A stretch of DNA of 22,524 nucleotides, from NCBI GenBank assembly GCA_002311025.1, contig DBYY01000005.1:1-22524 (forward strand), read 5' to 3'. The number at the start of each line of letters is the position of its first letter. Positions within the stretch are counted from its first letter, which is position 1. Under the pieces are notes generated by a model, which was not told where the DNA came from, made no database searches, and worked only from the letters and a program-made list of their open reading frames with translations. Made by a program: the position numbers and the translations under genes. Below, one piece after another: positions 1-7,660 of this stretch. Source of the stretch: Candidatus Proelusimicrobium tauri (GTDB taxonomy: Bacteria; Elusimicrobiota; Elusimicrobia; Elusimicrobiales; Elusimicrobiaceae).

Positions 1-155
1 TCAAAGAGATTTGCAAACGGTGCCGCCTGTGCTACCATTGCAAAGGTCTCACTGGTTAGGTTAAATAACATTACAAACGCAAGCACTAAAGCCAGCGTTC
101 TTTTATAAAAAATAAAACTGCTTTTTTTAACGAGAAAATTTATTGCTTTTTTCAT
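1..155 (-). CDS. Secreted protein, N-terminal fragment only (runs off left edge)
   Basis: Reading the minus strand from an ATG at 155 gives 51 codons that stay open to the window edge. The start is preceded by a GGAG Shine-Dalgarno sequence a few bases upstream. The peptide begins MKKAINFLVKKSS, then has a hydrophobic stretch and FVMLFNLTSETFA, a typical Sec signal peptide ending in a plausible signal-peptidase site around residue 39. The FVMLFNL..TFA block recurs in the coiled-coil protein that starts at 21110, so the two are probably family members. The gene is divergent from the protease array and has a copy of the 30-bp element upstream. The function of the mature protein cannot be seen from here. 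Confidence 0.72.
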   Translation of the reverse strand, partial: MKKAINFLVKKSSFIFYKRTLALVLAFVMLFNLTSETFAMVAQAAPFANLF

Positions 156-240
156 TTTTACTCTCCGTAAAATTAAAAGAAAATATTTCTTTATACCTTT
201 ATTCTATACCAAACTTTAAAAAAAAGAAAGAGTCTTTGGA

Positions 241-270
241 CCTAGACGCATATAGGACTTTAGACCTAGA
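241..270 (-). repeat. 30-bp upstream element, copy 1 (inverted relative to copy 2)
   Basis: Read on the minus strand this is a 30-bp sequence matching 480-509 at 28 of 30 positions. It contains TCTAGG at both ends, 24 bp apart, and a near-palindromic core TAGGTCTAAAGTCCTA. It lies upstream of the minus-strand gene starting at 155, roughly where copy 2 lies relative to the plus-strand promoter. Inferred role: operator or activator site. Confidence 0.7.
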
Positions 271-479
271 CACTTTTTTAGTTAAAAATTTTAAAATGGG
301 TATACTCCCCATAATTACAGTTATATCACACAAAGTAAAAAAAAGCAAGATGTAACATATATGAGGTAATGACTTAATATAATAAGTTTAGCCAAAGAAG
401 TTTATATAAAGAGGAAAGAAATTTTTGATATCCTCGAAAGCAAATTTAAATGATTTATATATATTTTTTCTAATGTTTC

Positions 480-509
480 TCTAGGTCTAAAGTCCTATAT
501 ATGTCTAGG
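480..509 (+). repeat. 30-bp upstream element, copy 2
   Basis: This is the plus-strand copy of the element at 241-270, with 2 mismatches in 30. Its right end is 11 bases upstream of the -35 hexamer at 521. The part AAAGTCCTA (489-497) can pair with TAGGCCTTT (506-514) with one mismatch, giving a hairpin with an 8-base loop. Similar hairpins precede the promoters at 5686 and 21062. There it could be a terminator, but here no plus-strand gene lies upstream, so a regulatory role is more likely. Confidence 0.65.
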
Positions 510-520
510 CCTTTATTCTC

Positions 521-548
521 TTGAAAGACTAAAAAAAATGTGTATAAT
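521..548 (+). promoter_or_regulatory. Promoter of the first protease-family operon
   Basis: The -35 hexamer TTGAAA (521-526) and -10 hexamer TATAAT (543-548) are separated by 16 bases. A strong AGGAGG-type Shine-Dalgarno sequence follows at about 583-588, just before the ATG at 593. The motif is a good match to the housekeeping sigma consensus. The 30-bp repeat sits immediately upstream. Confidence 0.75.
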
Positions 549-592
549 GTTTTTAGAGAGATGTTATATAAAGTAATGAACAGGAGGCCTTT

Positions 593-2206
593 ATGAAAAA
601 ATTAATTTGTTATTTTTTTGTTTGCATATTTTTAATAGGATTAAATATGCCTTGTAAAGCATGGGGTATTCATAAATTTTACGAACATGAATACGAAAAT
701 TTTCTCATGCGTAAAATACTGAATGGCGAAAACATTGTCTATTATCTGCAAGATTATAGAAAAATAGAACCTTTTGTTGCTAACTCTAAGAATAAAAATG
801 TCATAACCGCACAAAATGTAAACAAAGAAATTTCAGAAAGTTTTAGAGATGAGGAAACAAAAAACAATATACTAGGCGCTCTTAAATTTTTTCTTACAGA
901 AACCCGTTCCGCCATTGTTAATAGCGGGCGCCAAAACCAATTTTCTGATATTATGCCCTATTTTTCCAAAAAAATAAATCTTAGCAGAACTTTTAACAAA
1001 AAAAATGCGGATTTAATAGTTTTCATATATGATAAATCTGATAAAATTGAAACAGGACACGCTCCCCATAGCATTATAAAACTTTTCTCTAATACCAAAA
1101 AGGATTTCATATATATGTTGGGTAATGACTTAGGGTTAGTTCCTTATGAAGCGGATACATCTTTAACATATTCTGCGAATTTAGATCGTAACATGTATAA
1201 TTCTTCATATAGCCATTTAACCTGTGATGGTGTTGATGGTGTAATAAACTTAATACACTTAACTTCTTATTTGGAAAAAAAGAAATTTCCTTCCAGTGCT
1301 AGAAGTAAGTGGTCAAGTTTTTGTAATGGCAAAAAAAATGATAAGGGAAAGACTTATAAAAAGACTTATTATAAAGAAGCAAAACCTGTAAGTGTAGATG
1401 ATTGGTATACCGAGGATTCCGCAGGCAAAGGATTTGGTTACAAACGTGATAAAAATGGTAATATTGTAGACAGTTTTCATATTGATCCTTTTGCTTTTAA
1501 AAATAAAAAAACTTACAATAGCAATGGGTTAATAGCAACTTTAGAAGCTGATAAAAAAGATGAGGGTTATGATTCTTATTCTTATACTTATAAAAAACAA
1601 GGCAATACCCCTACGATCTGTATTACAGGTCATCCAGGAGAGGGCGAAGAATGTATACAACAAAAACTTGAATCGGGTAATATTCGTGTCTGGAATTATA
1701 TGGATAGTTTAAAAATATTTATAAATCCAAAATCTCAAGTTTGCACAATTAATACATATGCATCTCATAATTCTAAACCGGCAATCTATCAATTTCATAA
1801 TAATACAAACACCCTATTAACTCACATCTATTATATGAGAGATTATTATATTGCTAATAAAGGAACACAAAGAAACCAGCCAAGTGATCTTTTGGTAAAG
1901 AGACAACACCCGAGTAGTCTGGTAAGTTCTTGTAAAATTTATACTGATGGAGCAATTGAAATTCTAGAAGATATTTCTTTACCAAAAAAAGATCCTGTTA
2001 TTGAAATCAAATATCACACTGATGGTCCTGCTATAAAAGTACCTTTTAAAGGTAATCTTACCCCCATACTAGATCAGTATGCAATAGATGAAAAAACCTT
2101 TATAGAGGATGCCAAAAAAGCCTGTAAAGAACCTGTTCCGCAAGCGGAATACTATCAAAATATTTGCAGTTTCTTTGTAAAAGCGGATGGTTATTTTAAC
2201 AGATAG
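593..2206 (+). CDS. Secreted pseudoprotease: member of the local metzincin-like family without its zinc site
   Basis: This 537-residue protein starts with a Sec signal peptide (residues 1-23, cleavage near CKA) and the family's WG motif. It aligns with the three downstream paralogues through the region TCDGVDGVINLI (210-221), SSFCNGKK (241-248), a C-terminal repeat-like beta-rich part and the ending CSFF..ADGYF. Where the others have HEIGHxxGLxD, it reads YMLGNDLGLVP (174-184). The spacing and the two glycines are kept, but His, Glu, His and Asp become Tyr, Met, Asn and Pro. The Met-turn Met survives (201), while the pair of Cys upstream of the active site is absent. The ORF is full length without stops, so it looks maintained. 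Inferred role: a non-catalytic partner, inhibitor or binding protein of its sister proteases. It is first in an operon, and the next gene starts 14 bp after it. Confidence 0.8.
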   Translation: MKKLICYFFVCIFLIGLNMPCKAWGIHKFYEHEYENFLMRKILNGENIVYYLQDYRKIEPFVANSKNKNVITAQNVNKEISESFRDEETKNNILGALKFFLTETRSAIVNSGRQNQFSDIMPYFSKKINLSRTFNKKNADLIVFIYDKSDKIETGHAPHSIIKLFSNTKKDFIYMLGNDLGLVPYEADTSLTYSANLDRNMYNSSYSHLTCDGVDGVINLIHLTSYLEKKKFPSSARSKWSSFCNGKKNDKGKTYKKTYYKEAKPVSVDDWYTEDSAGKGFGYKRDKNGNIVDSFHIDPFAFKNKKTYNSNGLIATLEADKKDEGYDSYSYTYKKQGNTPTICITGHPGEGEECIQQKLESGNIRVWNYMDSLKIFINPKSQVCTINTYASHNSKPAIYQFHNNTNTLLTHIYYMRDYYIANKGTQRNQPSDLLVKRQHPSSLVSSCKIYTDGAIEILEDISLPKKDPVIEIKYHTDGPAIKVPFKGNLTPILDQYAIDEKTFIEDAKKACKEPVPQAEYYQNICSFFVKADGYFNR

Positions 2207-2220
2207 TATAAGGAGAATTT

Positions 2221-3954
2221 ATGTTTAAAAGAATTATTTGTTTAAGTTTATTTTTATTTTGTGTGCTTTCAACTTTTGCGCAAATTCCCCCTGTGCAAGA
2301 TTTCAAAAAGGAAATACTTAATAAAAGCCCGGAGTTTTTATGGGGATTAGTAGATTCCTATAAAAAAGATTACAATAAATATCACGGTTTAAATGGGGCT
2401 TTAATAACCGGTAGAGTATTTTATACTATAACAGAAAATGGTGCCAGGGAAAAACCGACCAATATATCAGACAAAAATCTTGCAGAAAAAAACGCCTTGG
2501 AAAATGAACTTAATAAAAGTAATAGAGAAAAAGATTTATCCGATATGATAACAAAGGCTTTTAAAGTTTGGTTTGAAGATACAAAAGTAGCCATAGAAAA
2601 AGCAGGTAGACAACAAGAATTTAAAGATATTATGTCGATTTTAAATAAATCTGTTGAACCGGCAAGTGATGAAAATCTTATTGCTATGGCTAAACTATAT
2701 GAAATTCCTATGGTAATTTTTTATTTTACTACTGAAAATAATGTACATAAAGAGTGCTGTAAAGGATATCCTGGATGCGGAGGATGTAAAACTATCACTC
2801 CTTCTGCCGGAACTAATGTAAGTAAAATTATAACCGTTAACCCTTACACAAATCAAAAATCTTCTTATTTTACTAAAAATAATATCTATAAAACTCTCAT
2901 ACATGAAATAGGCCATTATTATGGTTTAGCCGATCAATATCGTGTTGACGGAGTAAATAGTAATAACAGCAATAAAGAATATTCCACCGGTAATGATAGA
3001 GTCAAAAATTATTCTTCCATTATGGCGGCCGGTGATTATATGCATTTGACATGTGATGATGTTGACGGATTTATAAATTTAATAGACTTCACTTTAGCCA
3101 AACAAAATGAAGGCAAATTTTCCAAAAGATCGCAAAACGGCTGGGCCAGTTTTTGTAATGGTAAAAAAGGATATAAAAACACTTATTATAAAATGGCAAA
3201 ACCGGTTAAGAGCGGTGAATCTTCTGCTAAACAAGCAAATAATGCAAACAATAACCCCAGTTCAAACATTCAGATAAAACCCTTTACGTTCTATAGTAGC
3301 CAACACAAATATGACTTTACCTATAATAAAGATAATTTAATGGCTACAAAAAATGATGAGGCCTATTCTTATAATTATTCTTATTACAGAAACAATGGCA
3401 CTCCGACTATAAAAGTTTCTGTTGTGGGTAAAGATTTCTTTGCTACTAATAAAAACAGAGGTACTTGGGAATTACCTGTTGGCTATGAGATAAAAGAAGA
3501 AAGATATAACACTGGACATTATATTGATATAAATGGTAATCAATGTAATATAGTTAATTATGTTCCTTTCTCCGATAAGAAAAGTTATTCTGTTAGTTAT
3601 ATAAATGATCAATTACAACCGGAATATACTTATTCTTTTCCTTTAGGCCAAGAAAGCATTAAATTACATAAATATGAAACTTTAGGCCATCCTGTTTGTC
3701 TGGTAAAAGACCAGTATGACATGGAAGTAATAAAACTTGTGGGTAGCACTTTTGATAATATAGAAAGTATGGCCGGTGTAAGCAAAAATCAATATATTCT
3801 TGACAAAATTGCAAACGCTGAAGGTAAAACCAGAAGAGAAATTATTGACACCCTTAAAACCGAATGCAGAAAAACTTTGCATCATAGTATTACTACCAAC
3901 ACACAAGAATTGTGTTCGTATTTTAAGAAAGTTGATGATTATTTTAATAAATAA
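2221..3954 (+). CDS. Secreted metzincin-like zinc metalloprotease, paralogue 2
   Basis: This 577-residue protein has a signal peptide ending STFA|Q (residue 20). The catalytic motif is HEIGHYYGLADQY: His228, Glu229, His232 and Asp238 as the presumed zinc ligands and general base. A Met-turn SSIMAAG (Met268) follows, and then the family block TCDDVDGFINLID, W.SFCNGKK and a Tyr/Asn-rich C-terminal half ending CSYFKKVDDYF. HExxHxxGxxD with an Asp third ligand is the pattern of snapalysin-type metzincins, but overall similarity to a named MEROPS family cannot be judged by eye. A Cys-rich loop (C179, C180, C186, C189) lies before the active site. Compared with its sisters it has about 20 extra residues between the signal peptide and the WG motif (41-42). 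Second gene of the operon, with a GGAG Shine-Dalgarno sequence. Confidence 0.82.
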   Translation: MFKRIICLSLFLFCVLSTFAQIPPVQDFKKEILNKSPEFLWGLVDSYKKDYNKYHGLNGALITGRVFYTITENGAREKPTNISDKNLAEKNALENELNKSNREKDLSDMITKAFKVWFEDTKVAIEKAGRQQEFKDIMSILNKSVEPASDENLIAMAKLYEIPMVIFYFTTENNVHKECCKGYPGCGGCKTITPSAGTNVSKIITVNPYTNQKSSYFTKNNIYKTLIHEIGHYYGLADQYRVDGVNSNNSNKEYSTGNDRVKNYSSIMAAGDYMHLTCDDVDGFINLIDFTLAKQNEGKFSKRSQNGWASFCNGKKGYKNTYYKMAKPVKSGESSAKQANNANNNPSSNIQIKPFTFYSSQHKYDFTYNKDNLMATKNDEAYSYNYSYYRNNGTPTIKVSVVGKDFFATNKNRGTWELPVGYEIKEERYNTGHYIDINGNQCNIVNYVPFSDKKSYSVSYINDQLQPEYTYSFPLGQESIKLHKYETLGHPVCLVKDQYDMEVIKLVGSTFDNIESMAGVSKNQYILDKIANAEGKTRREIIDTLKTECRKTLHHSITTNTQELCSYFKKVDDYFNK

Positions 3955-3969
3955 GTTATTGGAGCGTTT

Positions 3970-5619
3970 ATGTTGAAAAAATGTGCTTGTTTAGCTTTAA
4001 TCTTATGTGCTATATCCCCTGCTTTTGCGCTTTATTGGGGTGTTTTTGATGACTATAAGCAAAATATAGATAACTTTGCTATGGTTAAGTTCATAAATAA
4101 TAAACCGATAGAATATCACCTTACTACAGCCCAAAAGCCTATAAAACCTACTGATGATCTCTCTGAAGCTTTAAAAAATCAATTAAACCAAGAAATAGAT
4201 TATATAAATTTAATACATACTGCTTTTGATACATGGCCAAAAGATACAAAAAAATTTATTAAACAAGAAGGGAGGACAAGCGAATTTAATGATATTATGC
4301 CCTTTTTGGATAAATCATTTTATATCGTCCAAACCTCAAATGAAAAAACTGCGGATTTAATTGTTAACTTTACTTCCAAAGAAGAAAAAACAGATTACTG
4401 CGAAAGCTTTGATTCAGAAGGATGTTATACTAAATCCACCCACAAATTAGTTTTAATTGACCCCTTTGTTTATCCTTCTACTTTTGAGGAAGATGTTAAT
4501 AGACCCTTAGCTATTTTTATTCACGAAATAGGCCATTTTTTCGGGTTAACGGACCAATATTATAATTTAAAAAATAGTGACCCAGAACACTCCACTACAG
4601 ATAGATTTCAATATGTTTCTTCCGTAATGGCGGCTTCTTTTAAAACAGAATTATCTTGCGATGATGTTGATGCCTTTATCAATCTTATTGATATAACTTT
4701 AGCGGTAAAAAACGGCGGACAATTTACCCCCAGAGCCAAAAAAGGGTGGGCAAGTTTCTGTAATGGCAAAAAAGTTCCCTATAGGGATCAATATTACCAA
4801 GATACTTTTTACAAAGAAGGAAAAATATTAAATAAAAAAGATACAACAGATAAACTTTGCAAATATTATTACGAGTCTAACGGCAATATAAAACAAATGA
4901 CTTGTCCGACACCTTATAACTTTCATAATAAAAATTTATCTTATAATAAATATAATCTTATAGGTAAAGCTTTAGAAGAAGACGGAGAATACACTTTTAC
5001 CTATTACAATACTGACGGACCTCAAATACGCATTGGTTATCTTTCATCTTTTTCCGATCATGTATTTGAATCATTTAAAACAGAAATTAATGGTAAAGAA
5101 GTGTGGACCATATCTCCAGGATATAATATATATGCTTTTGATGCCCAAGGTTATGTTGAGGTTAATGATTCCCAATGTAAAATACATAATTTTGTGCCAA
5201 ATACTGATTTTAAAGCCTATGATTTAACTTTAGTAAACGGAGAAGTGGAACAAAGTTATGGTTATATTTTCCTTACCGATTCTATAAAACCTACGCCGAT
5301 ATCTGTAAAGAAACAAGGCAATTCCTGCATATTTAAAATTTGTGATGAAAAAATGCTTAAAAAACTTGGCAAAAGCGGATGTGTAAATCTTCTTGAAAAT
5401 AATAATGCCCAATTTACGGCAGCTTATGCCGCTATGAATTATGATGATCTAATTAATCAAGCAGATAGCGTTTGTAATGAAGCCCTGTCTGCTAATGTTA
5501 TAAATAATGCCAAAGCTTTATGTAAGTATTTTAAGGATGCAAATATCTTCTTTGATGACTTAAAAGCACAAGGTAAAACATTAGGGCTTATTCCCTTATT
5601 TAAAAAAACAAAAGAATAA
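3970..5619 (+). CDS. Secreted metzincin-like zinc metalloprotease, paralogue 3
   Basis: This 549-residue protein has a signal peptide ending SPAFA (residue 20), so the mature protein begins LYWGVFDDY, the family's WG[VI]F..Y motif. The active site is HEIGHFFGLTDQY (His185, Glu186, His189, Asp195), with Met-turn SSVMAAS (Met220). It is followed by SCDDVDAFINLIDITLA, GWASFCNGKK and the variable C-terminal half with a conserved QCKIHNFVP segment. C144 and C152 probably form a loop disulfide before the active site, as in the fourth paralogue. The gene ends the first transcription unit: it starts 15 bp after its neighbour, and a strong hairpin follows at 5644. Substrate unknown; secreted or periplasmic location inferred from the signal peptide. 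Confidence 0.83.
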   Translation: MLKKCACLALILCAISPAFALYWGVFDDYKQNIDNFAMVKFINNKPIEYHLTTAQKPIKPTDDLSEALKNQLNQEIDYINLIHTAFDTWPKDTKKFIKQEGRTSEFNDIMPFLDKSFYIVQTSNEKTADLIVNFTSKEEKTDYCESFDSEGCYTKSTHKLVLIDPFVYPSTFEEDVNRPLAIFIHEIGHFFGLTDQYYNLKNSDPEHSTTDRFQYVSSVMAASFKTELSCDDVDAFINLIDITLAVKNGGQFTPRAKKGWASFCNGKKVPYRDQYYQDTFYKEGKILNKKDTTDKLCKYYYESNGNIKQMTCPTPYNFHNKNLSYNKYNLIGKALEEDGEYTFTYYNTDGPQIRIGYLSSFSDHVFESFKTEINGKEVWTISPGYNIYAFDAQGYVEVNDSQCKIHNFVPNTDFKAYDLTLVNGEVEQSYGYIFLTDSIKPTPISVKKQGNSCIFKICDEKMLKKLGKSGCVNLLENNNAQFTAAYAAMNYDDLINQADSVCNEALSANVINNAKALCKYFKDANIFFDDLKAQGKTLGLIPLFKKTKE

Positions 5620-5643
5620 ATATAACTATTAGAAGTCAAATCT

Positions 5644-5681
5644 AAAAAGGCCTAAATTATTTGAAAAATTTGGGCCTTTTT
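5644..5681 (+). terminator. Rho-independent terminator after paralogue 3
   Basis: AAAAAGGCC (5644-5652) pairs perfectly with GGCCTTTTT (5673-5681), and the stem extends inward by a G-T wobble and five A-T pairs to an 8-base loop. The A and T runs on both sides would allow termination in either direction. The next -35 box begins 5 bases after the stem. Confidence 0.8.
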
Positions 5682-5685
5682 GCCC

Positions 5686-5713
5686 TTGAAAAAACAAATA
5701 ATTTATGTACAAT
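5686..5713 (+). promoter_or_regulatory. Promoter of the fourth protease-family gene
   Basis: TTGAAA (5686-5691) and TACAAT (5708-5713) are 16 bases apart. It lies directly downstream of the terminator hairpin, with the same layout as the promoters at 521 and 21062. The predicted transcript start near 5720 leaves a leader of about 145 nt before the ATG at 5866, and that leader contains a 32-codon ORF. Confidence 0.65.
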
Positions 5714-5755
5714 ATTATATGTATTTAAATAAATATAGTATTATGGGTGTAAGTT

Positions 5756-5854
5756 ATGCAAAGAAAAATTTTAACTTTAGGGCTGTTTTGCCAATATTAT
5801 GCCAATTTTATACTTAAAAAAATAACTGATAAATACGGCGCAAATATAGACTAG
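5756..5854 (+). CDS. Possible 32-codon leader ORF upstream of paralogue 4
   Basis: ATG at 5756 opens a frame of 32 residues (MQRKILTLGLFCQYYANF...) ending in TAG at 5852-5854. The stop overlaps the AGAGGA Shine-Dalgarno-like sequence of the next gene, whose ATG lies 11 bases on. Its own Shine-Dalgarno sequence is weak (GGGTG). The peptide matches nothing I recognise and does not align with the protease family. It could be a translated leader that couples to the gene downstream, a remnant, or chance. Confidence 0.3.
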   Translation: MQRKILTLGLFCQYYANFILKKITDKYGANID

Positions 5855-5865
5855 AGGAATAAATT

Positions 5866-7347
5866 ATGAAAAACAAAATCTTTTTTATATTTCTTGCCCT
5901 TTTAATAACAACTCCGGCTTTTGCCTTGCGCTGGGGCGTGTTTGAAAGATATACGCGAAATTATGAAGATTTTGCCTTAAGTTATGCTTTAGATGGAGAC
6001 CCTGTCTATTATTACATAATTATAGATAATGAGGATAAAAAAACCAGAAGATCACAAGACGAAGCATACCTTATACGACAAGAATTAAAAAATGAACTTA
6101 TAAATGAAGATAAGGCCAATTCTTTTGCATTAGATATAGATAAATCTTTTAAACTTTGGTTTAAGGAAACAGCAACTGTCATAAGAAAAGCCGGTAGAAC
6201 AGAAGAATTTGCCGACATTATGGATATTTTGAATAATTCTATACAAACTCAAAGAGTTTATAAGAGAGAAGAAGCAGACATAGTTATTCATTACACATCA
6301 AACAAAAAGATGCATGAAAAATGCGGTACTAATGCCACAGGTTGTATTACTCTTTATGAAGTGCCAAGAGTCATAGTTATCATTACCCCTGAGCATTATA
6401 ATCCTTTTAAACCTACACAAAGAAAAAGTGATACAAATGCAGTTTTGTTCCACGAAATAGGCCATTTTTATGGTTTAGTAGACCAATATAAGGATTTTGG
6501 CGATAGCAGTTTAATTTATTCTACGGCAGATAGATTTAAAGATTATAACTCTGTAATGGGTGATTCGCATAGCAACACTTTAGGATGTGATGATGTTGAT
6601 GGTTTTATAAACCTAATTGATATTACTTTATCTCTGGAAAATGGCGGAGAGTTTTCCCAAAGAGCCAAAGAAGGGTGGGCAAGTTTCTGCAATGGCAAAC
6701 AACAACCTTATACCAATGGCCAAAAATATAAAAATACCTTTTATAAAGAAGGTAAAATCCTAGATAAAGGCACTTATAAAAGAGGGGATTGCATTTATAA
6801 CTATGATAAAGGTGGAAATGTAACTTATGTCTATTGTCATCTTGATGATAACAGAATAGTAGTGGAGTACAAAAATAAAAAATTTCAGTATGAAAAAAAT
6901 TCTATGGAAGAAAAAATTTTTACTCCGTATTCACTAGACAAAAGCATTACTCTCAACAAAAATAAAGAGTGCAAAATCATAAATTATTCCCCCGTTTCTG
7001 TTGAAGGATATGATGGTTTTACTTTGACTTTAAAAAACGGCCGTTTACAAAAAGATTTCGGTAATACTTTTGTCTTTAAGGGAGATAGAGTTAATGTCAT
7101 TAAAGATAATGATAATTCTTGCCGCTTCAAAATATGGTCGCACGAACTTTTTACACTTAACGGCAATAATATTACCGATGAAAACGAACTCGGAATTAAA
7201 GTTTATACGAAGCGATATTCTTTAACAAAAGATGATCTTATAAATGTCGCTAAAAATAAATGCTATGACGATATACCGCAGAAAGTTATTGACGGGCTTG
7301 CGGATATATGTGACTTTATGGAAAACTTAGAAATTCCTGAAGAATAA
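5866..7347 (+). CDS. Secreted metzincin-like zinc metalloprotease, paralogue 4
   Basis: This 493-residue protein, the shortest intact copy, has a signal peptide ending TPAFA (residue 20), so the mature start is LRWGVFERY. The zinc site is HEIGHFYGLVDQY (His196, Glu197, His200, Asp206) with Met-turn NSVMGDS (Met231). The family block CDDVDGFINLIDITLS and GWASFCNGKQ follow, then a C-terminal half with ECKIINYSP and a final CDFME. C153 and C160 lie before the active site, as in paralogue 3. The first 45 residues are very close to paralogue 3, pointing to recent duplication. It has its own promoter, and 16 bp after its stop a decayed fifth copy begins. Confidence 0.83.
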   Translation: MKNKIFFIFLALLITTPAFALRWGVFERYTRNYEDFALSYALDGDPVYYYIIIDNEDKKTRRSQDEAYLIRQELKNELINEDKANSFALDIDKSFKLWFKETATVIRKAGRTEEFADIMDILNNSIQTQRVYKREEADIVIHYTSNKKMHEKCGTNATGCITLYEVPRVIVIITPEHYNPFKPTQRKSDTNAVLFHEIGHFYGLVDQYKDFGDSSLIYSTADRFKDYNSVMGDSHSNTLGCDDVDGFINLIDITLSLENGGEFSQRAKEGWASFCNGKQQPYTNGQKYKNTFYKEGKILDKGTYKRGDCIYNYDKGGNVTYVYCHLDDNRIVVEYKNKKFQYEKNSMEEKIFTPYSLDKSITLNKNKECKIINYSPVSVEGYDGFTLTLKNGRLQKDFGNTFVFKGDRVNVIKDNDNSCRFKIWSHELFTLNGNNITDENELGIKVYTKRYSLTKDDLINVAKNKCYDDIPQKVIDGLADICDFMENLEIPEE

Positions 7348-7363
7348 GAAGAGAATAAATTTT

Positions 7364-7649
7364 ATGCTTAAAAAAAGATATTTTAAATTAATTGTTTTTA
7401 CTATTATCCTTGTTTTGGCAAGCAGTGCTATCTTTGCGTTTGATTGGGGCATTTTTGATGATTATGAAGATAATATTGAAGATTATGCACTATATAATGC
7501 CAATAAGATATTATGTTGAGGATACAGAAACACAATAAGAAAATGCAAAACTTTTAAATAAAGAACCTTATACCAGAGATAATGAAACCTTCGGCTTTGA
7601 TAAAGAAAGAAATAATGTATATACCACTATATATCGCAGAAGCTATTAA
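7364..7649 (+). pseudogene. Decayed fifth copy of the secreted protease family
   Basis: An ATG at 7364 opens a signal peptide (MLKKRYFKLIVF... SSAIFA) followed by FDWGIFDDYEDNIEDYAL, which matches the mature N-terminus of paralogues 3 and 4. The frame stops at 7517-7519 after 51 codons. The +1 frame then resumes family-like sequence (IRYYVEDTETQ), hits a TAA and continues as ENAKLLNKEP to a stop at 7647. One frameshift, one nonsense codon and loss of everything downstream, including the catalytic region, mark it as a pseudogene. It ends against the convergent lpxK gene. Confidence 0.8.
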
Positions 7650-7660
7650 TAATTAAACTT

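Larger units (their letters stand above)
156..592. other. Divergent intergenic region with paired regulatory elements
   Basis: This 437-bp AT-rich gap separates the minus-strand secreted-protein gene from the plus-strand array. It contains the two inverted 30-bp elements annotated separately and a promoter for each direction. The plus-strand promoter is clear. The minus-strand one is weak, with a candidate -10 TAGAAT at 206-201. An open frame at 143-355 covers part of it, but I do not consider it a gene: it overlaps the 5' end of the minus-strand gene antisense, runs through the repeat and lacks a Shine-Dalgarno sequence. I see nothing else between 275 and 475. Confidence 0.6.

Noticed and set aside
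143..355. 70-codon plus-strand open frame in the divergent intergenic region
   Set aside because: It overlaps the start of the minus-strand gene antisense, runs through the 30-bp repeat, has no ribosome-binding site and encodes low-complexity Lys/Leu/Asp sequence.
593..7347. Toxin-antitoxin or phage-defence role for the protease array
   Set aside because: All copies have Sec signal peptides and no immunity-like or nucleic-acid-related neighbours, so an extracytoplasmic role fits better.
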